A stretch of 64,000 bases of DNA, taken from assembly GCF_004135405.1 (NCBI RefSeq), contig NZ_CP035491.1:3162001-3226000 (forward strand), written 5' to 3'. The notes beneath the pieces are model-generated. The model did not search any database. It saw only the letters and a program-made list of their open reading frames with translations, and was not told the DNA's origin. Of this stretch, positions 15,807-23,753 are shown piece by piece (position 1 is the stretch's first letter; each line of letters starts with the position of its first letter). The stretch comes from Agromyces protaetiae (GTDB lineage: Bacteria; Actinomycetota; Actinomycetes; Actinomycetales; Microbacteriaceae). The translations under genes and the position numbers were made by a program.

Positions 15807-17945
15807 CTAGGCGCGCTTGCGCTTGCGGACCACCGAGATCACGACGAACGCGATGCCTGCGAGCACGATGATGCCCGCGCCGATCGCGAACGGCGTGCCG
15901 TTGAAGCCCGTCGAGGCGAGGCCGGCTGCGCGGGCCTCACCGTCGCCGCCGCCGCGCGGACCCGAGACGCACTCGGGCGTCGCGGGCGGGTACGAGACGT
16001 CGACGGCGAGGTCGGGGTTGACCTCGATCGTCGCGGTCGTGAGGCTGCGCGTCCAGGCGAAGTTGCCCGTGGTCTCGACCCACTCGCCCGAGGCGTCCTG
16101 GGTCCAGCCCGGCCAGCCGGTCGGGTTGCCGGCGCCGTCGACCGACGCGCCGGGCCACAGCACGCGGTCGTCCAGCACGCCCGTCACCGGGTCGATCTCG
16201 CCGAGGGCGATGCGCTCGGTGTTGGTGCCGTCGGTGAAGACGAGGAACGCCTCGCGCGACGTCGACTGCTGGTCGGGGTCGTCGAGTGCGACGTGGAAGT
16301 AGATCCACGGGACATCCGCTTCGCAGACGCCCGTCGCGACCGACCCCAGGAGCGACGCGGGGATGCAGTCGACGTCGCTGAACTGGAACCCGAAGGTGCG
16401 CTCGCCGGTGCCGTCGGCGAAGGTGAAGCCTTCGTCGGTCGAGGCGATCGCGGTCGCGAAGCCCGACTTCGCGTCGCCCTCGATGCGCCAGGTCAGGTGC
16501 TCGACCGCGGCGGACGGCAGCACGATCCCGTCGAGGTCGACGCCGCAGAGGTCGGTGGCGGTGGGCTCGGCGCCGAGCTCGACGCACGGGGTGTTCACGT
16601 AGCCGAACACCCACTCCTGCTGCTGACCCTCGTCGAACGTGAAGCCCTCGTCGGCGACGGCGGTGACGACCACCCGGCCCTCGGCCTCCGAGCCGTCCAC
16701 GACGAAGCGATAGTGCGCGCCTTCGGCGACCTGCGGGATCTCGAGGACCCCGTTGTCGGGACCGCAGGTGTCGCTCCCGGTCGGCGCGTCGCCGAAGGTC
16801 ACGACCTTCGGCGGACACGGCTTGTCGTCGATCACGAACGGCGGCCAGGTCTTAACCGGCTCGTGGGTGTCGAAGAAGTATCCGGGCTGGGGCGCGGCCG
16901 TGACCGTGATGGTGCCGTCGCCGTACACCGTCGTCCAGTCGATCGACACGGTGTCGACCGGTTCGGTGAACGATTCGTTGTCGGGACCGCAGGAGTCGGA
17001 GAACGCGGGCTGCACAGGCACGGAAATCTTGCACAGCGCGTCGCTGAACTTGAACGTCCACGTCTCCGACGTCTTGCCGTCGGCGAACTTGAAGCCCTCG
17101 AGGGTCTTCGCCGTCGCGGTCGCCTTGCCGTTCTTCACGGCGGAGATCTCCCAGACGACGCCCGTCACGGGCGCGGGCTCGATGATCCGGTCGCCGGCCG
17201 TACCGCACACGTCTTCGCGCGAGGGCTTCGCGGGCACGGGCACCTTCGTGACGGGCTTCTCGCAGTTCTCGTACTGGAGGAGGCTCTGGTCGCCCTGGGG
17301 GCCGCCCGAGTAGGTCTTCTTGTTCTTCGTGTACGAGTAGTACGGGTAGATGTCCTTCGAGTGGTGCGCGTGCCCGTTCTCGAGTCCGGCGTAGTCGATC
17401 TCGATGCGCTGGTACTTGCCGCCCGACCAGTGGCAGATCTTCACCTTCGTGAATTCGCCGCCACCGCCGCCGCAGTCGCCCTTGAGGTTCTCGACACGGC
17501 CGTCGGAGCCCTTCCCGAAGCGGTCGTTCCACTCGGTGTAGGCGTACACCCACGGGCCGTTGCCCTTCGTGTTCCCCGGCAGCGTCCGGGTGCCGAGCTT
17601 CAGGGTGACGTTGCCCTTCGACGCGATCGGACCCTCGTTCATGCCCTTCGAGCTCGTCGGGGTGCCGTCGAAGTCGTCGTCGCCGACGCGCCACTTCGTC
17701 GACCCGGTGAGATTCTTGTCCACCTGCGTGAGTTCGAGGGTGTAGGCGACGTCGTAGTCGCCCGTCTTCGGGTTGCAGACGGCCGTAGCGTGCAGGTCGC
17801 CCGTGTGGGCCGACGCGGGCGCTGCGGCGCCGACGACGACGAGGCCGCCGGCGACGAGTGCCGCGGCTGCGATCGCCGCGGCGGCTCTCACGAGGCGCGG
17901 CCTTCGACCGGGTTGCTGTGACGTTCGAGGACTGCGATTGCGCAT
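15807..17945 (-). CDS. LAXTG-anchored secreted surface protein with Cys-bracketed repeats
   Basis: The 712-residue protein begins with a twin-Arg-rich basic segment and a hydrophobic signal peptide ending around PASAHTGDLHA. It ends with LASTG, a transmembrane helix (FAIGAGIIVLAGIAFVVISVV) and basic KRKRA. LAXTG is the signal of class E sortases in high-GC actinobacteria, so cell-wall anchoring is likely. The middle holds about four similar domains of 60-70 residues. Each begins near a Cys-Gly or CGPDN, contains EGF(K/T)FADG or a variant and WTFKFSD, and ends with Cys. A distinct N-terminal domain of about 200 residues comes first. No enzymatic motif was seen. Adhesion or wall structure is an inference. 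Confidence 0.8.
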   Translation of the reverse strand: MRNRSPRTSQQPGRRPRLVRAAAAIAAAALVAGGLVVVGAAAPASAHTGDLHATAVCNPKTGDYDVAYTLELTQVDKNLTGSTKWRVGDDDFDGTPTSSKGMNEGPIASKGNVTLKLGTRTLPGNTKGNGPWVYAYTEWNDRFGKGSDGRVENLKGDCGGGGGEFTKVKICHWSGGKYQRIEIDYAGLENGHAHHSKDIYPYYSYTKNKKTYSGGPQGDQSLLQYENCEKPVTKVPVPAKPSREDVCGTAGDRIIEPAPVTGVVWEISAVKNGKATATAKTLEGFKFADGKTSETWTFKFSDALCKISVPVQPAFSDSCGPDNESFTEPVDTVSIDWTTVYGDGTITVTAAPQPGYFFDTHEPVKTWPPFVIDDKPCPPKVVTFGDAPTGSDTCGPDNGVLEIPQVAEGAHYRFVVDGSEAEGRVVVTAVADEGFTFDEGQQQEWVFGYVNTPCVELGAEPTATDLCGVDLDGIVLPSAAVEHLTWRIEGDAKSGFATAIASTDEGFTFADGTGERTFGFQFSDVDCIPASLLGSVATGVCEADVPWIYFHVALDDPDQQSTSREAFLVFTDGTNTERIALGEIDPVTGVLDDRVLWPGASVDGAGNPTGWPGWTQDASGEWVETTGNFAWTRSLTTATIEVNPDLAVDVSYPPATPECVSGPRGGGDGEARAAGLASTGFNGTPFAIGAGIIVLAGIAFVVISVVRKRKRA

Positions 17946-18213
17946 TCGTGTGCTCCAGGGGGTGGAAGCGGCACGTCCGAACCCGGGGCGGATGACTCGA
18001 CTGCGACATGGACGGACGTCGGGGAACGCCGTCGGCGAATCGACGCGCTCGCGCGGGGGCACGAGTGCGAGCAGGTCGGGTCTCAGGGGTGGGGCTTCAG
18101 GGGGCTCAGGGCATGCCGATCGGGGGATGGCAGTGATCCTCAGTATGTCGGGGGTCGGCCGCAGAAGTCCAGAGCTTTCCGAAGAAACATCCGACTTTCT
18201 TCGAAAGTTGCGG
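17946..18213. other. Intergenic region upstream of the LAXTG protein
   Basis: This 268-nt region lies between the two minus-strand genes. It has an imperfect hairpin at 18,175-18,207 near the kinase stop. The rest would hold the promoter of the surface protein, which I could not place with confidence. Confidence 0.5.
18175..18207 (-). terminator. Imperfect hairpin downstream of the P-loop kinase
   Basis: Arms CTTTCCGAAGAAA and TTTCTTCGAAAG pair with one bulged base across an 8-nt loop, a few nt after the kinase stop at 18214. There is no clear T-tract, so terminator function is tentative. Confidence 0.45.
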
Positions 18214-18813
18214 TCACGGTTGTCGAACGACTCGCTTCGGACGTGCCGGAAGCGACAGATCGACGACGACATCCGCGATCTCGCGCGGGTCGGATGCCTC
18301 GTACGCGATGACGTCGGCGGGGTCGACAGGATCGCCCGCGACCGCGATGCGGGAGTCCCACAGCCCCTCGAGCCGCTCGCGCAGCACGAACCGGCCGTCG
18401 ACCACGAGGATCGCGTCGGGGGGTCCCGTGAGCCACTTCGGCTCGACCCACACGTCGCGCGCGGGGTCGAACACCTTCGTCACGAACGCCGCCGATCCCC
18501 CGAGGCGGAACGGCTCCACGAGCGAGCGTCTGAGCGCCGACTCGTCGTATCCGTACCGGTAGTACCGCTCGGCCGTGTCGGGGCCGAACTGCGCCTGATC
18601 GGCGCGCGAGCGGTGGAAGTCCTCCATGCGCGCGCGGAACACGGCGTGCCCGCGTTCGTCGAGCACGGCCGCGAGATCGTCGGCGAACGCCGACTTGCCG
18701 CTTCGGAGCGGTCCGTCGATCGCGACGATCATGCGTCCTCGCCCGAAGCGGGCGAGGACCGTGTCGGCGATCCCCCGCAGGAATGCCACTCTCGGCGTCG
18801 TCACGAGTCGCAT
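18214..18813 (-). CDS. Uridine kinase-like P-loop NTPase
   Basis: The 199-residue protein has a Walker A motif in VAIDGPLRSGKSAFADDLAA. A downstream DFHRSRA segment resembles the phosphate-acceptor region of uridine kinases, and DAILVVDGRFVLRERL is at the Walker B position. It resembles actinobacterial proteins annotated as uridine kinase-like, but the nucleoside substrate is not evident. The ATG at 18813 follows TACGCT by 6 nt. An in-frame ATG at 18837 is possible but would overlap that promoter. It is divergent from mutY. Confidence 0.78.
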   Translation of the reverse strand: MRLVTTPRVAFLRGIADTVLARFGRGRMIVAIDGPLRSGKSAFADDLAAVLDERGHAVFRARMEDFHRSRADQAQFGPDTAERYYRYGYDESALRRSLVEPFRLGGSAAFVTKVFDPARDVWVEPKWLTGPPDAILVVDGRFVLRERLEGLWDSRIAVAGDPVDPADVIAYEASDPREIADVVVDLSLPARPKRVVRQP

Positions 18814-18819
18814 GCTTCG

Positions 18820-18825
18820 AGCGTA
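18820..18825 (-). promoter_or_regulatory. -10 box of leaderless promoter, P-loop kinase
   Basis: Minus-strand TACGCT lies 6 nt before the ATG at 18813. Confidence 0.5.
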
Positions 18826-18884
18826 GCGGCGAGGCATCCGCCCGTCTCCCGCCGGTTCGGGGCACTGCGCGACATCCGCGCGCC

Positions 18885-18890
18885 TACGCT
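18885..18890 (+). promoter_or_regulatory. -10 box of the mutY leaderless promoter
   Basis: TACGCT is followed by 6 nt and the ATG at 18897. Confidence 0.5.
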
Positions 18891-18896
18891 GGTGGA

Positions 18897-19802
18897 ATGC
18901 CCACCACCGCGACGACGATCGACGCGCACGCCGTCGCGTTCGCGGCGCGCGCGAACGCGTGGTTCGCGGATGCCGCGCGCCCGCTGCCGTGGCGAGCGGC
19001 CGACGTCTCGCCGTGGGCGGTCCTCGTGAGCGAGCTCATGCTGCAGCAGACGCAGGTCGCGCGCGTGCAGCCCAAGTGGGAGGCGTGGATCGAGCGCTGG
19101 CCGACTCCCGCCGCCCTCGCCTCCTCGCCGCCCGCCGACGCCGTGCGCGCGTGGGACCGCCTCGGCTACCCGCGCCGCGCTCTGTGGCTGCACGCTGCCG
19201 CGACCGAGATCGTCGAGCGGCACGGCGGCGAAGTGCCGCGCGACCTCGACGCGCTCCTCGCCCTCAAGGGCGTCGGCCCGTACACGGCACGCGCGGTCGC
19301 GGCCTTCGCGTTCGGCGACCGGCATCCCGTCGTCGACACGAACACGCGACGCGTCATCGCACGTGCCATCGAGGGCCGCGCGAGCGCCGGGGCGCCGTCG
19401 CCGGCCCGCGACCTCGCCGCGATGGCGGCGCTCCTCCCCCGCGACCCGGCCGACGCGCGCGCGTTCAACGCGGGAGCGATGGAGCTCGGCGCGGTCGTCT
19501 GCACGGCGCGCGCCCCGCAGTGCGACGGATGTCCCGTGGCCGATCTGTGCGCGTGGCGCGCGGCGGGTTCGCCGCCCGACGACGCCCCTCGCGTGCGCAC
19601 GCAGGCGCGCTACGAGGGCAGCGACCGGCAGGCCCGCGGGGCGGTGCTGAAGTCGCTCCGGGATGCCGCGCCGCTCGCCGTCCCGCTCGACGAGGTGCTC
19701 CCCGAGTGGCCCGATCCGGCGCAGCGCGAACGTGCGATCGCCTCGCTCATCTCAGACGGCCTCGCCGAGGCATCGGATGGAGTGCTCGCGCTTCCGGGTT
19801 GA
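18897..19802 (+). CDS. mutY: A/G-specific adenine glycosylase
   Basis: MutY removes adenine mispaired with 8-oxoguanine. The 301-residue protein carries catalytic Glu46 (in SELMLQQTQV), the helix-hairpin-helix LKGVGPYTARAVAAFAFG, the catalytic Asp147 in VVDTNTRRV, and the iron-sulfur ligands Cys202, Cys209, Cys212 and Cys218 with C-x6-C-x2-C-x5-C spacing. It is shorter than the 350-aa E. coli enzyme because the C-terminal 8-oxoG-recognition domain is reduced to about 70 residues, as is common in actinobacteria. Confidence 0.9.
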   Translation: MPTTATTIDAHAVAFAARANAWFADAARPLPWRAADVSPWAVLVSELMLQQTQVARVQPKWEAWIERWPTPAALASSPPADAVRAWDRLGYPRRALWLHAAATEIVERHGGEVPRDLDALLALKGVGPYTARAVAAFAFGDRHPVVDTNTRRVIARAIEGRASAGAPSPARDLAAMAALLPRDPADARAFNAGAMELGAVVCTARAPQCDGCPVADLCAWRAAGSPPDDAPRVRTQARYEGSDRQARGAVLKSLRDAAPLAVPLDEVLPEWPDPAQRERAIASLISDGLAEASDGVLALPG

Positions 19803-19829
19803 CGCGGGGCCTCGGGCGCGCCACCTCGA

Positions 19830-20972
19830 CTACTCGCTCGCCGCACCCGCCCGGACCGCGGCGCGCGTGGTCAGGACGCGCTCGATCCGGTCCGCCGCCG
19901 CTGCGGCGCCGTCGCGCTCGCGGAGCCGCTCCCCCATGCCGGAGGCCTCCGCGGCGACCCGTCCGTCCTGCAAGACGTCCGAAACCGCGCTGCGGATCGC
20001 GGCAGGCGACGCCTTCTTCGGGAGCATCCGTCCGAGTCCGGCTCGTTCCACCGCACGGCCGACGATCGGCTGGTCGATGAGCGGATGCATCGGGAGGACG
20101 ACCACCGGCACGCCGTGCGCGAGTGCCTTGAACGTCGTCGAGTGGCCGCCGTGCCCGATGACGAGCGACGCGTGCGGCAGAATCTCCTCGTGCGGCGACC
20201 GCACCCGGATCTCGACGTTCGGCGGAGCGTCGAGCACGCCTTCGATCTCGGCGCCGCCCGTCGTCACGATCGCCCGCACCGGCAGTTCGGCGAGCGCCGT
20301 CAGGATGCGACGGTAGACGTCCGCCTGCCCAGGCATCCACATCGAGCTGAGGCTGACGAGGACGAGAGGCGGAAGCGCCGGGTCGCGCGGGGCGGGGGCC
20401 GCACCCTGCTCGGTCGTCCCCGTCCACTCGGCGTGCTCGAGCGGCAGCCCGTGCTCGAATCCGTCGAGATCTCGCTCGGTCGCGATCAGCATCGCGTCGG
20501 CGGCGCGCCACACCGCGAGGGGCCGCGACCCTCGCGCGCCGGCGATGAGGCCGATCGGGCCGGTTCGCCAGCCGCGGAGGAAGAACGATGCGAGGGAATG
20601 CATGAGCACGACCGTCGGGACGCCCGCACGCACCGCAGCGCCGACCGACGACAGCATCATGCAGTCGACGACGGCGACGTCGGGGCGGCGGGTCTCGATG
20701 AGCGCGGAGATCTCAGCCGCTATGTCGCGCGAGGCGGCGAGCCCGGCGAAGTCCGCGATGGTGCGGAGCGTCGTCGACTTCGCCGTACGAGGGAAGCCTT
20801 CGAGGCTCGCGAGGGGGGTGGTCCGGATGTCTCCGCCCGAGGGTCGATCCCGGCGGAGCCGGATGCCGGCGATGCGGACGTCGTGTCCGCGTGCCGCGAG
20901 GGCGCTCGCGACGGCGACGGTCGGCGGCACGTTGCCGCCGCCCTCGACGCCGATGAAGAGGATGCGTGGCAT
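19830..20972 (-). CDS. GT1-family glycosyltransferase (MGT/UGT-like)
   Basis: This 380-residue glycosyltransferase has an N-terminal acceptor domain starting ILFIGVEGGGNVPPTVAVA. The C-terminal nucleotide-sugar domain shows VLVSLSSMW, LPHASLVIGHGGHSTTFKAL and GVPVVVLPMHPLIDQPIVG, as in macrolide and UDP-glycosyltransferases. Such enzymes often glycosylate small hydrophobic molecules. The acceptor is unknown. It lies directly downstream of a TetR regulator with an 11-nt gap if the regulator's frameshift is corrected, so it is probably part of that unit. Confidence 0.85.
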   Translation of the reverse strand: MPRILFIGVEGGGNVPPTVAVASALAARGHDVRIAGIRLRRDRPSGGDIRTTPLASLEGFPRTAKSTTLRTIADFAGLAASRDIAAEISALIETRRPDVAVVDCMMLSSVGAAVRAGVPTVVLMHSLASFFLRGWRTGPIGLIAGARGSRPLAVWRAADAMLIATERDLDGFEHGLPLEHAEWTGTTEQGAAPAPRDPALPPLVLVSLSSMWMPGQADVYRRILTALAELPVRAIVTTGGAEIEGVLDAPPNVEIRVRSPHEEILPHASLVIGHGGHSTTFKALAHGVPVVVLPMHPLIDQPIVGRAVERAGLGRMLPKKASPAAIRSAVSDVLQDGRVAAEASGMGERLRERDGAAAAADRIERVLTTRAAVRAGAASE

Positions 20973-20983
20973 GACGATGCCTT

Positions 20984-21615
20984 TCAGTCCGCGGGGTCTG
21001 AGCGGTGCGAGCCGGCGTGCCGGCCGGAGAGGCGTCGTTCGCCGCGAGCACGGCGTCGACGAGGCCGCGCATGCGGCGGGCGGTGGTGGCGAGGTCGAGG
21101 CCGCGGTCGCGGCGCAGGAGCTTCCACGCGTAGACGTCGGTGACGACGACGAGTTGGTCGGTGAGTGCGTCGGGGTCGATCGCCTGGGCGAGCTGCGGGG
21201 CGAAGAGCCGTTCGACCCAGTCGCGGTGCAGTGCCTTGCCGCCCGCGGTCGCCTCGCGTGCGACGGGCTCCCAGCTCTCTTGGCCGAGGAGCAGGAGCAC
21301 GCCGTCGCCGCGCAATTCGTAGTGGTCGATGAGCGCCTCGAAGGATGCCTCGAACTGCGCGGGGTCGGCGGGCCGTTCGTCGAGCACGACGCGAGTCGCC
21401 CATGCGTTCGCGGACTCGAGCAGCGCCTCTCTGCTGCCGAACTGGCGGAGCACGGTCTGCACCGAAACCCCGGCCTGCCGACCGACGCGCTCGAGCGTCA
21501 GGAGTGAGAGGGGGGTCGTGTAGGCGAGCGCGACGACCGACGCGAGGATCGCGTCGCGGGTGCGCTCGACCTGTTCGGCCCGATCGCGCATGACGTAGTC
21601 GCGCTTCGTTTTCAT
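20984..21615 (-). CDS. TetR-family transcriptional regulator (3' end frameshifted)
   Basis: The regulator has an N-terminal helix-turn-helix in LTLERVGRQAGVSVQTVLRQFGSREALL and a helical ligand domain containing ALIDHYELRGDGVLLLLGQE. In the raw sequence its frame does not stop before the glycosyltransferase start and runs on to 20713, 260 nt inside it. One added G in the run 20,993-20,996 would end the protein at 20984 after TAQTPAD, giving about 210 aa. It is divergent from the CMD-family gene, and an inverted repeat at 21,640-21,675 between them is a likely operator. Confidence 0.8.
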
Positions 21616-21639
21616 GACAATGCCCATTAACGCCGATCG

Positions 21640-21675
21640 GATATTCCGTGTCAATACGCATTCACACGAAATATC
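21640..21675. promoter_or_regulatory. TetR operator candidate in the divergent region
   Basis: Arms GATATTCCGTGT (21,640-21,651) and ACACGAAATATC (21,664-21,675) match at 11 of 12 positions around a 12-nt spacer. A minus-strand TTGACA (the tetR -35 candidate) lies inside the element, and the plus-strand gene's -10 box follows at 21,700. Confidence 0.65.
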
Positions 21676-21699
21676 GGAAAAGCGACCGGCCCGCCGTCG

Positions 21700-21705
21700 T
21701 AGACT
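21700..21705 (+). promoter_or_regulatory. -10 box of leaderless promoter, CMD-family gene
   Basis: TAGACT is followed by 7 nt and the ATG at 21713. Confidence 0.5.
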
Positions 21706-21712
21706 CCCCGGC

Positions 21713-22258
21713 ATGGCGTTCCTCCCCGAGACCGACCTCGATCGGCTCACCCCCGAACAGCAGGCCGCAGCCGACCGGCAGCTCAGGCTCCACGGCGGCC
21801 GCATCACGAACATGAAGGCGACCCTCCTCGGCCACGTGCCGAGCTTCGACGCATACATGGAGTGGTACACGCTGAAAGACGAACTCGTCCCCCTCGTCGG
21901 CGAGCGCGCCGTCACGCTCTTCTCGTACGCGATCAGCGACGAGAACGACTGCCTCATCTGCTCGGTGTTCTTCCGACGCATCCTCATCGACTCGGGCGCC
22001 GATCCCGACGACCCGCAGCCGACCGACGCCGAGGCAGTCCTCATGCGCTGGGGCCGCGCGATCGCCCGAACCCCGAACGACATCCCGGCCGATGTCGTCG
22101 CGCAGGTCGAGTCGACGTTCGATCCGCACACGCGGCTCGTGCTCCTCGCGTTCGCGGGGCTCATGGTCGCGACGAACCTCATCAACACCGTCGGGCGCGT
22201 TCCGCTCGACGAGGTGCTCTACGACTACCGCAAGGCGGGTGACACCCGTGTCGACTGA
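21713..22258 (+). CDS. Carboxymuconolactone decarboxylase-like protein
   Basis: This 181-residue, mostly helical protein has the AhpD/CMD-like core with VPSFDAYMEWYTLKDELVPL and the segment AISDENDCLICSVFFRRIL. That segment contains the two-cysteine C-x2-C pattern of peroxidase-type members and is followed by DPHTRLVLLAFAGLMVATN. The family covers decarboxylases and alkylhydroperoxidases, and the cysteine pair favours a redox role. It overlaps the following SDR gene by 11 nt and lies opposite a TetR regulator. Confidence 0.75.
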   Translation: MAFLPETDLDRLTPEQQAAADRQLRLHGGRITNMKATLLGHVPSFDAYMEWYTLKDELVPLVGERAVTLFSYAISDENDCLICSVFFRRILIDSGADPDDPQPTDAEAVLMRWGRAIARTPNDIPADVVAQVESTFDPHTRLVLLAFAGLMVATNLINTVGRVPLDEVLYDYRKAGDTRVD

Positions 22259-23057
22259 CCTCGCCGGCCGCGTCGCCTTCGTCACGGGCGCCGCCCACGG
22301 GCAGGGCCGCGCGATCGCCCTCGCCCTCGCGGCCGACGGCGCAGACGTCGCCGCGTTCGACGTCGCCGCGAAGATCTCCTACCCCGCCTACGGCCAGGGC
22401 ACTCCCGACGAGCTCGTGTCGCTCATCGCCGAGATCGAAGGGCTCGGGCGCCGCGCGCTCGCGTTCACGGGCGACGTGCGCGACGCCGATGCCGTCGGAC
22501 GCGCCGTCACGGCGACCGTCGACGAACTCGGCGGGCTCGACATCCTCGTCAACAACGCCGGCATCGTCGCCTACGCGGCCGCCGACGAGATGACGGAAGA
22601 CGAGTGGGACGCGATGCTCGACATCAACCTCAAGGGCCCGTTCCTCGTCGGCCGCGCGGCGATCCCCCACCTGAAGGCGTCGAAGCACGCCGTCATCGTC
22701 AACAACTCGAGCGTCATGGGGCTCCGCGGCGGCAATCGCCTCTCGCACTACGTCGCCTCGAAGCACGGCCTCACAGGCCTCACGAAGGCGTGGGCGATCG
22801 AGCTCGCCCCGTTCGGCGTGCGGGTCGTCTCGATCCACCCCACCGGCGTCGACACGCCCATGAACGACGGCCTCGCAGCCCTCGAGGGCTCGACGCCCGC
22901 CGAGATCGCCGAGCGCAGCGCGGGCAACCTCCTTCCGGGGGTTCCGTGGATCGAGACGCGGGATGTCGCGGAGCTCGTGCGCTATCTCGCAAGCGACCGT
23001 GCGCGCTACGCGACGGGCGCCCAGTTCGTGCTCGACGCGGGGCTCCTCACTGCATAA
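22248..23057 (+). CDS. Short-chain dehydrogenase/reductase, resembling mycofactocin-type SDRs
   Basis: The 269-residue SDR has the cofactor motif VTGAAHGQGRAIALALA, NNAG, catalytic Ser in NNSSVMGLRGG and the YVASKHG Tyr/Lys pair. It has an insertion after the second strand containing YPAYGQGTPDELVSLIAEI. The GxxxGQGR form of the glycine motif and this insertion resemble SDRs that use mycofactocin-coupled, non-exchangeable NAD. No mycofactocin genes are in the window. The GTG at 22248 overlaps the CMD stop, and AAGGCGGG upstream serves as its ribosome site. Confidence 0.83.
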   Translation: MSTDLAGRVAFVTGAAHGQGRAIALALAADGADVAAFDVAAKISYPAYGQGTPDELVSLIAEIEGLGRRALAFTGDVRDADAVGRAVTATVDELGGLDILVNNAGIVAYAAADEMTEDEWDAMLDINLKGPFLVGRAAIPHLKASKHAVIVNNSSVMGLRGGNRLSHYVASKHGLTGLTKAWAIELAPFGVRVVSIHPTGVDTPMNDGLAALEGSTPAEIAERSAGNLLPGVPWIETRDVAELVRYLASDRARYATGAQFVLDAGLLTA

Positions 23058-23101
23058 GGGCCCCGCACGCCCCACGCCCCGCGCCCCGTACCCAGAAACA
23101 C

Positions 23102-23160
23102 GCGATCCGTCGCAGATCGCCCTCTTCGCAGTGCGCGAAGGGCGATCCGCGACGGATCGC
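23102..23160. terminator. Long near-perfect inverted repeat between convergent genes
   Basis: GCGATCCGTCGC pairs with GCGACGGATCGC at the ends. The stem continues inward through GATCGCCCT/AGGGCGATC and TTCGC/GCGAA with single bulges. The 59-nt structure lies between the SDR stop (23057) and the rbfA stop (23183) and is placed for bidirectional termination. It is longer than usual terminators. Confidence 0.7.
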
Positions 23161-23182
23161 GGTGGTGCGAAGCGGTTCGCGT

Positions 23183-23686
23183 CTAGCGCGCACCGCCCAG
23201 TTCTGCATCGTCGGCGAGGTCGGATGCCTCGTCGTCGATCTCGTCGTACTCCACGTCGTCTTCGACCTCGCGAGGCTTGACGTAGGGGTCGGCGTCGCCC
23301 GCGTATTCGGCGGTCGCCGCCGCTGCCGCGGTCTCGGCGTCGCGCTCGCGCGCCTCACGGAGGAGGTCGGCGATGTGCTGCGCGTTCTCGGGCACCGCGT
23401 CGGCGATGAACTCGAGCGTCGGCGTGAGCCGCGCCGTGATGTTGCGCCCCACCTCGGAGCGCAGCATGCCCGTCGCAGCTTTGAGGGCGGCGGCGGAGTC
23501 GGTGCGCTCCTCGTCGGTGCCGTACACCGTGTAGAAGATCGACGCGTGCTGCAGATCGCCCGTGACGCGCACGTCGGTGATCGTCACGAACCCGAGGCGC
23601 GGGTCGCGCAGCCCCTTGTCGAGGCGGCGCGCGACGATCTCCTTGATGCGGTCGGCCATCTTCCTGGCCCGTTGCGGGTCGGCCAT
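23183..23686 (-). CDS. rbfA: 30S ribosome-binding factor
   Basis: RbfA helps mature the 16S rRNA 5' end of the small subunit. The KH-like domain is clear: MADPQRARKMADRIKEIVAR, DPRLGFVTITDVRVTGDLQH, VGRNITARLTPTLEFIAD. The protein of 167 aa has an acidic, Ala/Asp-rich C-terminal tail of about 40 residues (VEDDVEYDEIDDEASDLADD) beyond the domain. It follows infB on the same strand, with a strong hairpin between them. Confidence 0.94.
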   Translation of the reverse strand: MADPQRARKMADRIKEIVARRLDKGLRDPRLGFVTITDVRVTGDLQHASIFYTVYGTDEERTDSAAALKAATGMLRSEVGRNITARLTPTLEFIADAVPENAQHIADLLREARERDAETAAAAATAEYAGDADPYVKPREVEDDVEYDEIDDEASDLADDAELGGAR

Positions 23687-23716
23687 GATTCCTCTCCTTG
23701 CCCTCGCCCGAGGTGG

Positions 23717-23745
23717 GAACGGCCCTCGCTCCGCGAGGGCCGTTC
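23717..23745 (-). terminator. Hairpin between infB and rbfA
   Basis: A perfect 13-bp stem, GAACGGCCCTCGC with a 3-nt loop, lies 8 nt after the infB stop and upstream of the rbfA start. Termination may be partial, since rbfA usually shares the infB transcript. Confidence 0.7.
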
Positions 23746-23753
23746 ACCTGGGA

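Noticed and set aside
20713-20983. TetR protein extended to 20713
   Set aside because: The extension is Arg/His/Pro-rich shadow sequence lying inside the glycosyltransferase gene. A one-base run contraction explains it better.
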